In this document: in pieces, positions 1 through 7,086 of the stretch
How the letters are laid out: each line of letters opens with the position of its first letter
Position numbering within the stretch: the stretch's first letter is position 1
Assembly (NCBI GenBank): GCA_015485945.1
Contig: WFSM01000075.1
Coordinates: 1-10,426 of the forward strand
Direction of reading: 5' to 3'
Source of the DNA: Candidatus Bipolaricaulota bacterium
GTDB lineage: Bacteria; Bipolaricaulota; Bipolaricaulia; UBA7950; UBA9294
DNA: 10,426 nt
Position numbers and translations under genes: made by a program
Notes under the pieces: model-generated
Databases searched by the model: none
Seen by the model: only the letters and a program-made list of their open reading frames with translations
Told to the model about the DNA's origin: nothing

Positions 1-2060
1 ACCGCAATCCGCGCTATTCCGTCAGCGAGGTATGCCTGCGCGGTGGCAGCGATATCCGCTGGTGTTACGGTATTTCGCATCTCGTAGAGGGTGTGGAACG
101 CGGAAACCACATCCAACACCGCCAATCCATTGCGGTTCAATATGTGTGGTGCGATCTCCACCGCACGCCCAGTGGCAGCAGCGGCCTCAAGGCGCATCGC
201 GGGCTCACCCTCGTAGGTGCGGCGGGTGGCGACCTTAATCAGCGCGGCAACTGCGTCCAGAAACCGCCCTGCGCTGGTGGTAAGCGGGGTGTTTACACCG
301 GCTGCGAGCTGGCGCAAGATGATTTCCGCCTCCTGATTTGTCATCCCGCGCGCCTGCAGAAACCGCATAATCTCCCCGCGGGCCACGCCGGCGGCGTGAA
401 GATAAGCCGCGGCTATACGTGCTGGCTTCCGCGCCGCGAGATCACCACCGGGAAGCGACGCCGGTGCCAGTGAACCGACGCGGGTGATCGTCCGGTCCCG
501 TGCGACAAATATCTCTCCTCCCCACGCCGTTCCGTCGGTCCCATATCCATATCCGTCGAGTACGATGCCCACTGCGTCGCGCAGTTTGTGTTCTCCCATG
601 GCGGAAGCGAAATGGGCGACGTGATGCTGTACCGGCACGAGCCGCGCACCGGCGCGCGCGGCGAGTTCAGCGGCGTAGCGAGTGGTGATAAACTCCGGAT
701 GCAGGTCACACGCGATGATCTGCGGTTCCGGGGCACCAGTGATTCGCCGCAGGTGCCCGATTGCCCGTTTGAGGAACGCGAACGTATCAAGGTCATCGAC
801 CGTTCCAATGTGCTGAGATATGGTCACCCGCCCGTCAAAATAGACGGCAACCGTGAGGTCGCTCTCCGGCCCAAGCGCGAGGATCGGGTCAGGGCCAAGA
901 TCGAGCTGGAACTGTTCTGGGACGTAGCCACGTGAGCGGCGCAATAGTTTTGCGCTTCCTCCGCTCACCCTGACCACCGAGTCATCGCAGCGAGCGACGA
1001 TCCTCCGGTCATGAAGAAGGTAGTGATCAACGATTCCTGCGAGTTCGCGCTCGATCCGCGAATTCTCAATCAGCATCGGGGCACCAGGGCGGTTGGCGCT
1101 TGTCATCACGAGGGGAAAGTCAAGCTGCGCGAACAACAGGTAATGCAGACCGGAATACGGCAGCATGACTCCGATCGTGTCCAGACCAGGCGCGATCGCG
1201 TCTGGAAGCGCGCCCGGGCGTTGCCGGAGGCCGACGATCGGACGGCGCGGACTCCGCATGAGCTCCCATTCCACCGGCGACACCTCCGCAATTTTCTCGA
1301 CAAGCTCCACGCTCGCCATCAGTGCGAACGGTTGTCCCGGCCTGCCGAGACGAGCGCGCAGCTCGCTCACTGCTTCGGAATTTGTTGCATCACAGGCGAT
1401 GTGGGTTCCGCCGATACCCTTAATCGCGACGATCTTCCCCGCTTTCAGCGCCGTGGCAGCGTGGGTGATCGGATCGGCAGGAGACCCGTCAAACGTCAGT
1501 TGCGGGCCGCATTCCGGACAGGCAATCGTCTGCGCGTGATAGCGGCGGTCGCGCGGATCGGTGTATTCGGCGTGACACGCAGTGCACATCGGAAAATCGC
1601 GCATTGACGTGCGCGGTCGATCGTACGGCAACGCTTCGATCACCGTAAACCGGGGCCCGCAATTGGTACAGCTCGTCGCCCAATACCCGTGATAGCGCGT
1701 GTCACCGAATATATCCGCAATGCAGTCGTCGCAGATCGCGATGTCCGGCGGAATCGCCCCCGCGCTCCCGATCTTCTCTTTGGACGCGATAATGCGAAAG
1801 TCAGCTTCGTCACGCAGTGCGATCGTCTCCGTACTGACTGTCTCAATCCGAGCGAGCGTTGGGGGCTGATTTCGCAGATCACGGACGAACGCCGCGATCG
1901 CGTCCGTGTCTCCCTCGACTTCGATTTCCACACCGGCATCGCCGCGATTGCACACCGATCCCCCGAGTCCATGCGCGTGGGCGATGCGGTACACGAACGG
2001 ACGAAACCCGACTCCCTGCACGACCCCGGTGACAATTATCCTACGGCGTTCACGTCCCAT
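1..2060 (-). CDS. hypF: Carbamoyltransferase HypF, hydrogenase maturation (3' end outside window)
   Basis: HypF uses carbamoyl phosphate and ATP to carbamoylate the C-terminal cysteine of HypE, the first step toward the CN ligands of the [NiFe]-hydrogenase active site. The frame is open from the ATG at 2060 to base 1, giving 686 codons; the family is usually about 750, so roughly the last 60-80 residues are missing. Seen in order: an acylphosphatase domain (VVQGVGFR at about 13-20, with Arg20 and Asn38); two zinc-finger-like units (C110/C113 with C131/C134, C159/C162 with C181/C184); a YrdC-like domain (IKGIGGTHIACDA from 213); and a Kae1-like carbamoyltransferase domain (QHHVAH at 478-483, LDGYGYGTDG at 501-510, SAGRFLDAVAALI from 596). 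The start overlaps the hypA stop by 11 nt, so translation is probably coupled. The usual 'PWR' after the GGD motif reads PAR here (residues 546-548). No frameshift was seen in my translation. Identification is secure. Confidence 0.96.
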   Translation of the reverse strand, partial: MGRERRRIIVTGVVQGVGFRPFVYRIAHAHGLGGSVCNRGDAGVEIEVEGDTDAIAAFVRDLRNQPPTLARIETVSTETIALRDEADFRIIASKEKIGSAGAIPPDIAICDDCIADIFGDTRYHGYWATSCTNCGPRFTVIEALPYDRPRTSMRDFPMCTACHAEYTDPRDRRYHAQTIACPECGPQLTFDGSPADPITHAATALKAGKIVAIKGIGGTHIACDATNSEAVSELRARLGRPGQPFALMASVELVEKIAEVSPVEWELMRSPRRPIVGLRQRPGALPDAIAPGLDTIGVMLPYSGLHYLLFAQLDFPLVMTSANRPGAPMLIENSRIERELAGIVDHYLLHDRRIVARCDDSVVRVSGGSAKLLRRSRGYVPEQFQLDLGPDPILALGPESDLTVAVYFDGRVTISQHIGTVDDLDTFAFLKRAIGHLRRITGAPEPQIIACDLHPEFITTRYAAELAARAGARLVPVQHHVAHFASAMGEHKLRDAVGIVLDGYGYGTDGTAWGGEIFVARDRTITRVGSLAPASLPGGDLAARKPARIAAAYLHAAGVARGEIMRFLQARGMTNQEAEIILRQLAAGVNTPLTTSAGRFLDAVAALIKVATRRTYEGEPAMRLEAAAATGRAVEIAPHILNRNGLAVLDVVSAFHTLYEMRNTVTPADIAATAQAYLADGIARIA

Positions 2061-2442
2061 TCTGTGACGGTTCCGGAGATTCAATGCTCACACGGTCGAT
2101 GTACAGCTCCCGTCCCGACAAAACGTCCACCTCCGCCCCGCAGCGGGGACAGGTGAGGACCGGAATAACAAAGTGGAACGCGGGATCATCAAGATACTCG
2201 GCCTTTCCGGTGTACCCACACTCCGGGCAGCGAATGCGCGCCTCCACTTCCTCGATCTCCAGGCTTGCCTCATCCAGCCGTGTCCCCTGGGCGATAATCT
2301 CAAACGCGTTTTTAAGCGCCCAATCGGACAGAATGCGCATTTCACCTTTTTTGAGGTAAACAGTGATCACCTTGCCGGGATAGGAGTCAAGCTGCGGAAG
2401 AAGGCTGGCAACCAGCTCACTCACCACTGAGTATTCGTGCAT
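2050..2442 (-). CDS. hypA: Hydrogenase nickel-insertion protein HypA
   Basis: HypA is the metallochaperone that delivers Ni(II) to the hydrogenase large subunit together with HypB. The protein has 130 residues, slightly longer than the usual 113-120. It begins MHE, the conserved N-terminal nickel site with His2, which fixes the start. It carries a zinc-binding loop with two CPxCG-type knuckles, C72/C75 and C98/C101. The spacing between the knuckles is longer than in the E. coli protein and contains an extra aromatic-rich segment (residues 82-93). The gene starts 22 nt inside the end of hypB and its stop overlaps the start of hypF, so the three genes form one tight operon. The C-terminal tail after about residue 121 (SPEPSQ) is low in complexity and looks unstructured. 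Confidence 0.95.
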   Translation of the reverse strand: MHEYSVVSELVASLLPQLDSYPGKVITVYLKKGEMRILSDWALKNAFEIIAQGTRLDEASLEIEEVEARIRCPECGYTGKAEYLDDPAFHFVIPVLTCPRCGAEVDVLSGRELYIDRVSIESPEPSQNGT

Positions 2443-3086
2443 TCGAGTCCTAGAGCGCGGATCAGTTCCTCGATCCCGCGATTGTGTCTCGCGTCGGTCA
2501 AAATCGCGCGGCCATGCGGGTTCACCTTGTTGTAATCAGCCACCAACACCTGCGGATCAACTCCAACCGCGTCGGCGAGGTCGATTTTATTAATCGCGAT
2601 CAGATCCGTCTGTGCGAAAATCTTCGGGTACTTGCGCACCATGTCATCACCTTCGGTCACCGAGATCACGACGAGTTCAACGTCGGCTCCGAGCGGAAAG
2701 TCGGCCGGACACACAAGGTTGCCCACGTTCTCGATAAACAGAAGGTTGAGCTCATCAAGCGGCAACTCCTCCAGGGAATGGCTTACACGGTGGGCATCGA
2801 GATGGCAGTCGTCCTGGGTGTTCAGGTTGACGGACTGGATTCCGTGCGTCAGAAACCGGCGGTGATCGTCGTCACCCGCGGTGTCGCCGGCGACTGCACC
2901 AATCGTATATCCGCATGGTTTGATGCGGTCGACGATGCGCTCAATCAGCGTTGTCTTCCCGCTTCCGATCGCGCCCATCACGCTGATAGCACGAATCCCC
3001 TTCTCCTGGAGCAATTTGTAGTTCTGTTCGGCAAGCTCAAGTTGACGCGCTAAAATGTCTTCTCCGTTAAGATGAATGTCGTGCAT
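2421..3086 (-). CDS. hypB: Hydrogenase maturation GTPase HypB
   Basis: HypB is the SIMIBI-class GTPase that drives nickel insertion with HypA. The chosen start gives 221 residues beginning MHDIHL, 7 nt after a GGAGG site at 3094-3098. A longer in-frame start at 3245 would run through the divergent promoter region and into the neighbouring gene, so it is rejected. Seen: P-loop GAIGSGKT (38-45); GDTAGDDD (68-75) in the switch region; the G-domain metal site C94-H95 and C126, with the same 32-residue spacing as C166/H167/C198 of E. coli HypB; and the NKID guanine-specificity motif (166-169). There is no N-terminal CxxCGC site and no His-rich tract, so this is the minimal type without nickel storage. 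The block IENVGNLVCPADFPLG resembles archaeal HypB. It is the first gene of the hypBAF operon. Confidence 0.96.
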   Translation of the reverse strand: MHDIHLNGEDILARQLELAEQNYKLLQEKGIRAISVMGAIGSGKTTLIERIVDRIKPCGYTIGAVAGDTAGDDDHRRFLTHGIQSVNLNTQDDCHLDAHRVSHSLEELPLDELNLLFIENVGNLVCPADFPLGADVELVVISVTEGDDMVRKYPKIFAQTDLIAINKIDLADAVGVDPQVLVADYNKVNPHGRAILTDARHNRGIEELIRALGLECTNTQW

Positions 3087-3105
3087 TTTACCCCCTCCGG
3101 GGATG

Positions 3106-3134
3106 ATGATAAGTGGGAGGACGCAAAAGTGCAA
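3106..3134 (-). promoter_or_regulatory. Putative sigma70-like promoter of hypBAF
   Basis: Reading leftward, a TTGCAC -35 (3134-3129) and a TATCAT -10 (3111-3106) are separated by 17 bp. The predicted transcript would begin near 3099, just before the GGAGG ribosome site of hypB at 3094-3098, so the leader would be very short. The intergenic space shared with the divergent aminotransferase is only 61 bp, so the two promoters must be close or overlapping. Confidence 0.45.
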
Positions 3135-3135
3135 T

Positions 3136-3142
3136 GAGGAGG
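3136..3142 (+). promoter_or_regulatory. Ribosome binding site that fixes a TTG start
   Basis: GAGGAGG stands 5 nt before TTG at 3148. Upstream in-frame ATG codons at 3076, 3103 and 3106 lack such a site. The ATG at 3076 would even overlap the hypB start, so TTG 3148 is preferred for the aminotransferase. Confidence 0.7.
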
Positions 3143-3147
3143 TCATA

Positions 3148-4536
3148 TTGGTAAACCGACGGGACCACGCGCAGCTGTTCACCACCCTTGCCGCGGAGTA
3201 CGAACGCCGCTTTCCCGCCTCAGCGCGGTTGAACACGCGTGCCAACGCGGTGCTGGTGGATGGGGGAAGTCATGCGTTGCGGCTGATGCGCCCGTTTCCG
3301 CCCCGGGTTGTACGTGCGGACGGCGCGTGGATCGAGGACGAAGATGGGCATCGGATTCTCGACTTCTGGCAGGGACATCACGCCAACATCCTTGGTCACA
3401 ACCCGGGATTCGTCACCGCAGCCCTCTCCCGCTATTTCGCCACCGGCCAGGGATTGTTGACCGGGTTTACCGATCGCCTCCAAGTTGAGGTAGCAGAACT
3501 CCTCCGCCGCACGACCGGCGCGGACCGAGTGCGGTTCACAACCTCCGGTACTCTTGCCACCATGTATGCCGTCCTCCTCGCCCGCGCGTACACCGTTCGT
3601 CCCCTTGTCCTCAAGGTGAGAGGTGGTTGGCATGGGGCGCAACCGTGGGGACTCAAAGGAGTAACGTTTGGGACGGAACCCGGGTTCCAGGAGATGGACT
3701 CCGCCGGTCTTCCCACCGCAATTGCCGACCAGCTCCTCGTCACCCGCTACAATGATTCCGACATGCTGGTGGACCAGTTCCGTGCCCACGGCGATCAGAT
3801 TGCCTGCTTCATCGTGGAGCCGTTCATCGGCGCTGGCGGGATGATCCCAGCTGACCCCGAGTTCCTGCGAGCTGCCCGGGCCCTAACCGCCCGTTACGGA
3901 GTGGTTCTCATCTTCGACGAAATCGTATCCGGGTTCCGCTACCGTGCCAGCGATACCGGCCGCATGTACGGGGTACAGCCCGATCTCGCTACGTTTGGGA
4001 AGGTAATCGGCGGCGGAATGCCGGTTGCTGCGGTTGCCGGGCGCGCAAAGATCATGAACCTCATCGGGAAAAAAGGTGGAAAGCGGGTCGCATTCTCGGG
4101 TGGAACCTACTCCGCGCACCCGGCGTCGCTGCTCGCTGCCAAAACGATGCTCGCGTACCTCATTGCCCACGAAAATGAGATCTATCCCCGACTGACTGCG
4201 CTGGCGCAGATTACGCATCGGACGGTGGAGACTGCATTCGCTGCCGAAGGGATCTACGCGCGGTGCACCGGATACGGAAATGACGTCCTTCCGGAGAGCC
4301 CGAGCGCGATGCTCCTCTTCCCGTATGATGATGGAGTCACGCCTCGCACTCCAGACGCAGCGCGCAATCCGGCAGTATGCGATATCACTCTGGGGGAGGA
4401 GATTCTCCGCATCGCCATGCTCCTCGAAGGGGTCCACGTCACTCACGGACTGGGCTCAGTTACAACCGCGCATACCGAATCCGACATCGCGTACCTCGGT
4501 GCGGCGTGTCATCGAGTGGCGCAGCGGATCAAGTGA
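3148..4536 (+). CDS. Class III PLP-dependent aminotransferase, glutamate-1-semialdehyde aminomutase-like
   Basis: This is a fold-type I, class III PLP enzyme of 462 residues with the TTG start at 3148. Seen: the class III core with IFDEIVSGFRY, in which Asp257 should contact the pyridine nitrogen; the Schiff-base Lys285 in TFGKVIGGGMPV; and the GSA-aminomutase-like phosphate region FSGGTYSAHP (317-325). GSA aminomutases are usually about 430 residues; this one has a somewhat longer C-terminal part. The family also includes amino-acid racemases/epimerases and omega-transaminases of similar look, so a role in tetrapyrrole synthesis is not established, and no other heme gene is in the window. 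The gene is divergent from hypBAF and probably monocistronic or loosely linked to the transporter 101 bp downstream. Confidence 0.88.
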   Translation: MVNRRDHAQLFTTLAAEYERRFPASARLNTRANAVLVDGGSHALRLMRPFPPRVVRADGAWIEDEDGHRILDFWQGHHANILGHNPGFVTAALSRYFATGQGLLTGFTDRLQVEVAELLRRTTGADRVRFTTSGTLATMYAVLLARAYTVRPLVLKVRGGWHGAQPWGLKGVTFGTEPGFQEMDSAGLPTAIADQLLVTRYNDSDMLVDQFRAHGDQIACFIVEPFIGAGGMIPADPEFLRAARALTARYGVVLIFDEIVSGFRYRASDTGRMYGVQPDLATFGKVIGGGMPVAAVAGRAKIMNLIGKKGGKRVAFSGGTYSAHPASLLAAKTMLAYLIAHENEIYPRLTALAQITHRTVETAFAAEGIYARCTGYGNDVLPESPSAMLLFPYDDGVTPRTPDAARNPAVCDITLGEEILRIAMLLEGVHVTHGLGSVTTAHTESDIAYLGAACHRVAQRIK

Positions 4537-4562
4537 GCACAGCTGTGGGGCCCGGTCCCGAT

Positions 4563-4591
4563 TTCACGTTATGGGTGGAACGAACTATAAT
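4563..4591 (+). promoter_or_regulatory. Putative promoter of the PiT transporter gene
   Basis: TTCACG (4563-4568) and a perfect TATAAT -10 (4586-4591) are separated by 17 bp. The predicted start of transcription is near 4598, about 40 nt before the ATG at 4638. It lies within an AT-rich patch that contrasts with the G+C-rich flanks. Confidence 0.5.
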
Positions 4592-4593
4592 TA

Positions 4594-4621
4594 GACTATA
4601 GACTATAGTTAGTATCTAACT
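4594..4621 (+). promoter_or_regulatory. Operator-like repeats at the predicted transcript start
   Basis: A tandem GACTATA GACTATA (4594-4607) runs into a perfect inverted repeat AGTTAG-TAT-CTAACT (4607-4621). A wider inverted pair AACTATA (4583-4589) and TATAGTT (4604-4610) spans the -10. The position at +1 to +25 fits a repressor site for the transporter gene. The cognate regulator is unknown, and the sequence does not match the two ModE-like boxes farther right. Confidence 0.4.
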
Positions 4622-4637
4622 GTTTAATGAGGAAGAT

Positions 4638-5573
4638 ATGTGGACACTGATTGCGGGAGTATTCATGGGATGGGCAATGGGAGGCAACAACGCTGCCGAC
4701 CTAATCGGCCCCGTGGTGGAAAGCAAGGCACTGCGATTCTGGATTGCGGCGGCAGTGGCGTCCGCGTTCGTCATCATCGGTGCGATGATGGTGGGAAGTC
4801 GCGGGTTTGCAACGTACGGCGCAATCGGCGCTCAGACGATCATCTCCAGTTTTATCGTGATGCTCGCTTCCGCTCTCACAGTAACATTGATGACGGTGTT
4901 CGGACTCCCCGTATCAGGCACACAAGCGGTGGTGGGGGCAATCGTGGGTGTTGACCTGCTCGCGGGCGGAGTGAATGTGCAGCCGTTGGTCACAATACTC
5001 CTGTCGTGGGTTCTCACCCCGCTTGGCGGGCTCGTCGCGGCGTACATCCCGTACAAGTTGATCACCCTTTATCCGCACGGCTTCCTCGGACACTTTTTCA
5101 CCCATGGCCGGGTTGTACATATCGGTCTGTTGGCAGTGACGTGCTACGCCGCTTATTCGTTTGGGGCGAATAACGTTGCCAACGTTACCGGAGTGTACGT
5201 CAAGTCAGGGTTGCTGCCGCCATTCGCCGCCGCCCTGGTTGGATCGACAACGCTTGCCCTCGGGATCCTCACGTTCAGCCGCAAGGTGATCCGTACCGTC
5301 GGCAGCAGCCTCGTCACGCTCGACCATCTTTCCGCTCTGTTTGTGATTCTCGGTGAAGCGATCACCCTCAACGTCTATGCGCTGCTCGGCGTTCCGGTGT
5401 CAGCGTCGCAGGCGGTGGTGGGCGCAGTGGTCGGGATCGGTCTTGTAAAAGGGGTAAATACGATCAACACCCGCGCGTTGGTGAACATATTGTATGCGTG
5501 GGTGGGGACAACGGTAATCGCCGGTGCCCTGGCCGTCGGATTCACCTACATCGCCCGGTTAATCATCACTTAA
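4638..5573 (+). CDS. PiT-family inorganic anion (phosphate or sulfate) transporter
   Basis: This is an integral membrane permease of 311 residues with about ten hydrophobic segments. It has the internal duplication of the PiT family: GGNNAADLIGPVV (15-27) is repeated as GANNVANVTGVYV (176-188), and GLPVSGTQAVVGAIVG (89-104) as GVPVSASQAVVGAVVG (251-266). PiT proteins carry ion-coupled phosphate, and some members carry sulfate or other oxyanions, so the substrate is not settled. The family signature is usually GANDxxN; here the Asp is Asn in both copies, which may affect ion coupling. The ATG follows an AGGAAG site. No PhoU-like partner gene adjoins it. Base composition matches the G+C-rich left half of the window, so it belongs to the host backbone. 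Confidence 0.9.
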   Translation: MWTLIAGVFMGWAMGGNNAADLIGPVVESKALRFWIAAAVASAFVIIGAMMVGSRGFATYGAIGAQTIISSFIVMLASALTVTLMTVFGLPVSGTQAVVGAIVGVDLLAGGVNVQPLVTILLSWVLTPLGGLVAAYIPYKLITLYPHGFLGHFFTHGRVVHIGLLAVTCYAAYSFGANNVANVTGVYVKSGLLPPFAAALVGSTTLALGILTFSRKVIRTVGSSLVTLDHLSALFVILGEAITLNVYALLGVPVSASQAVVGAVVGIGLVKGVNTINTRALVNILYAWVGTTVIAGALAVGFTYIARLIIT

Positions 5574-5588
5574 GTTTAGCGGAACTTC

Positions 5589-6317
5589 CTAAAGTTTGAT
5601 AGGAATATAACACCCCTCGGAATCACTCTTTATTCCTTTGGCTATCGGTCCCGCAACAATAAGAGTTGGCTCGCCATTCCTGAGGTAAGGTCTCAACCAT
5701 CCCACGGGGTCTATTACTGCGTCTTCAGGAAGTTGATTGCCTTGGGAATCCACTACGCATTTTATTGGTGTCCGCTCCAGGATTCCTTTTACCGTAACCT
5801 TATTTACAATATTTCTTGTATCGGCAAGTTCAATAAACCGGCCGTCATTTCCAGTGGCGCTAAGCCCTACCCCGGCTAGAGCTCCAATTACGCCTTGACC
5901 AGTACCACCTAATTCTTGAAGGAACACCTTAGTCTGATGAGCGATCTGATATGCTTTACCCTTGAGGAGAACTTCCCGCTGAGCGAAACGCCCAAATTGG
6001 ATTATCTCTTGGGTAACTATCTCTTTAGGACAAATGCAAACCCCAGGGTCTGAGCCCGGTACAAAGTGAGACTTCATAAATTCAATTGCTAATTCATAGA
6101 TTTCTGATTTAAAGTTATGAACTTCGAGGCAAGCATTACCGTTATTGGAAGTGTACGGCACATCTTTGTCCAAGAGCAGTTGATGACGAGTAATCCCATC
6201 GACCTTTCCCACGCCTTCTTCCTCAATCTTCTCAGATAGGTGACGCGCCAATCGTCCTGTACCTATACTGTTTTCAGTATCCGTGTCGTCAATGCATACG
6301 TAAATTATTTCATCCAT
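5589..6317 (-). CDS. TiaS-like protein (DDTD kinase-type domain), function unknown
   Basis: The 242-residue protein opens with IDDTDTENSIGTGR (9-22), the phosphate-binding DDTD motif of TiaS, the archaeal enzyme that makes 2-agmatinylcytidine in tRNA-Ile2. Further TiaS-like blocks are TRHQLLLDKDVPYTSNNGNA (43-62), matching the 'LVRLNPNVPxKTRGNGA' region, then DPGVC (90-94) and GTGQGVIGALAGVG (138-151). It ends where TiaS would continue into its OB-fold and zinc-ribbon tRNA-binding parts, so only the kinase-like and ferredoxin-like portions are present. Bacteria normally use TilS for this anticodon, so a tRNA role is doubtful; an ATP-dependent activation of another small molecule is an inference. 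A ribosome site AGGAGA precedes the ATG. It lies 34 bp after the membrane protein gene and is surely cotranscribed with it. Confidence 0.7.
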   Translation of the reverse strand: MDEIIYVCIDDTDTENSIGTGRLARHLSEKIEEEGVGKVDGITRHQLLLDKDVPYTSNNGNACLEVHNFKSEIYELAIEFMKSHFVPGSDPGVCICPKEIVTQEIIQFGRFAQREVLLKGKAYQIAHQTKVFLQELGGTGQGVIGALAGVGLSATGNDGRFIELADTRNIVNKVTVKGILERTPIKCVVDSQGNQLPEDAVIDPVGWLRPYLRNGEPTLIVAGPIAKGIKSDSEGCYIPIKL

Positions 6318-6351
6318 GCTCTTCTCCTATGTAGCATTCCTTAAGTCTCTA

Positions 6352-6969
6352 TTAGTTGTTCTCACGTGAGTAACCGATTAGTGAGCCTATGGCGCCGCCA
6401 GCGACCCCAAGCCCAAAGTGGAGGATAATAATGATAGCCAGCGTGAAGTGGTTCAATACGTACTGGCCAAACCCAAAGTGCCATGTAATTATCACAAAAG
6501 CAGCCTTACAGGTATGAGCCAGACCAGCTGCCAAAACACTCATGCCAAAGTAGCTGAGAGGTCTATCAGAGAATTTCTTAACAAATGGCCAGAGCACATC
6601 TAGAGCTATCCCTGGGATTCCATACCTCAAAAATGGAAATAGCCCCATCCCTCCTATCTTCCCGAGTCCGGCCATGGGAGCGAGCCATAAGACTAAGATA
6701 CTGGAAACAGCCGCCATATAGGTTGCGGATATCTTTGTCCGCCACTTCATTTTTCCGATAACCAACAACGGCATCCATATAATTCCGCTGAGGCCAGGAA
6801 TATGCAAGCCTAACTGCCTTGTCATGATACCAACAGCAATGTGAAGAACGACCACTAATGCCGAAAGGGCTGTCAACGATAGATATGTTTGTAGCACTTC
6901 TTTTGCCGGGAAAAGAGCGGTTTCTTGAGCCGCTTCCTGACTAAAAAAGCTCTTCAGAGGGTGTTTCAT
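6352..6969 (-). CDS. Six-helix membrane protein resembling an ECF transporter S component
   Basis: The protein has 205 residues with six probable membrane spans at roughly 29-50, 55-73, 81-100, 106-130, 138-163 and 172-198. A short polar N-terminus of about 25 residues (probably cytosolic) precedes them, and there is no signal peptide. Size, span number and the Gly/Pro-rich stretch IPGLSGIIWMPLL (58-70) look like substrate-specific S components of energy-coupling-factor importers, which use shared ATPase and T subunits encoded elsewhere. This is a fold-level resemblance only; I cannot name a substrate. GAGGAGG lies 8 nt before the ATG. It is first in a two-gene unit with the TiaS-like gene, and its leader is very long if transcription begins near 7422. 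An unrelated integral membrane family is the main alternative. Confidence 0.6.
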   Translation of the reverse strand: MKHPLKSFFSQEAAQETALFPAKEVLQTYLSLTALSALVVVLHIAVGIMTRQLGLHIPGLSGIIWMPLLVIGKMKWRTKISATYMAAVSSILVLWLAPMAGLGKIGGMGLFPFLRYGIPGIALDVLWPFVKKFSDRPLSYFGMSVLAAGLAHTCKAAFVIITWHFGFGQYVLNHFTLAIIIILHFGLGVAGGAIGSLIGYSRENN

Positions 6970-7086
6970 TTTTTATGCCTCCTCATTTCTGGATTTCGTG
7001 CTTCACACGGTTATTAGTCGCCCGATAGCAGTTGCCTTAACTGCCATCTATGTGTCTTCCATTATTTTATTCTCTTCATAAAATCC

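Noticed and set aside
1..1700. Several plus-strand open frames up to 198 codons opposite hypF
   Set aside because: The minus-strand HypF frame is continuous with all domains recognisable; the others are shadows.
3076..3147. ATG starts at 3076, 3103 or 3106 for the aminotransferase
   Set aside because: No ribosome site, and 3076 overlaps the hypB start; TTG 3148 has GAGGAGG at 5 nt.
3087..3245. Longer in-frame start for HypB at 3245
   Set aside because: The extra 53 residues overlap the divergent aminotransferase and its ribosome site. The family N-terminus and a GGAGG site point to 3086.
4594..4621. Third ModE-like box before the PiT gene
   Set aside because: TATAG-type repeats are similar in composition, but the CGxTATATT half site and 9-6-9 layout are missing.
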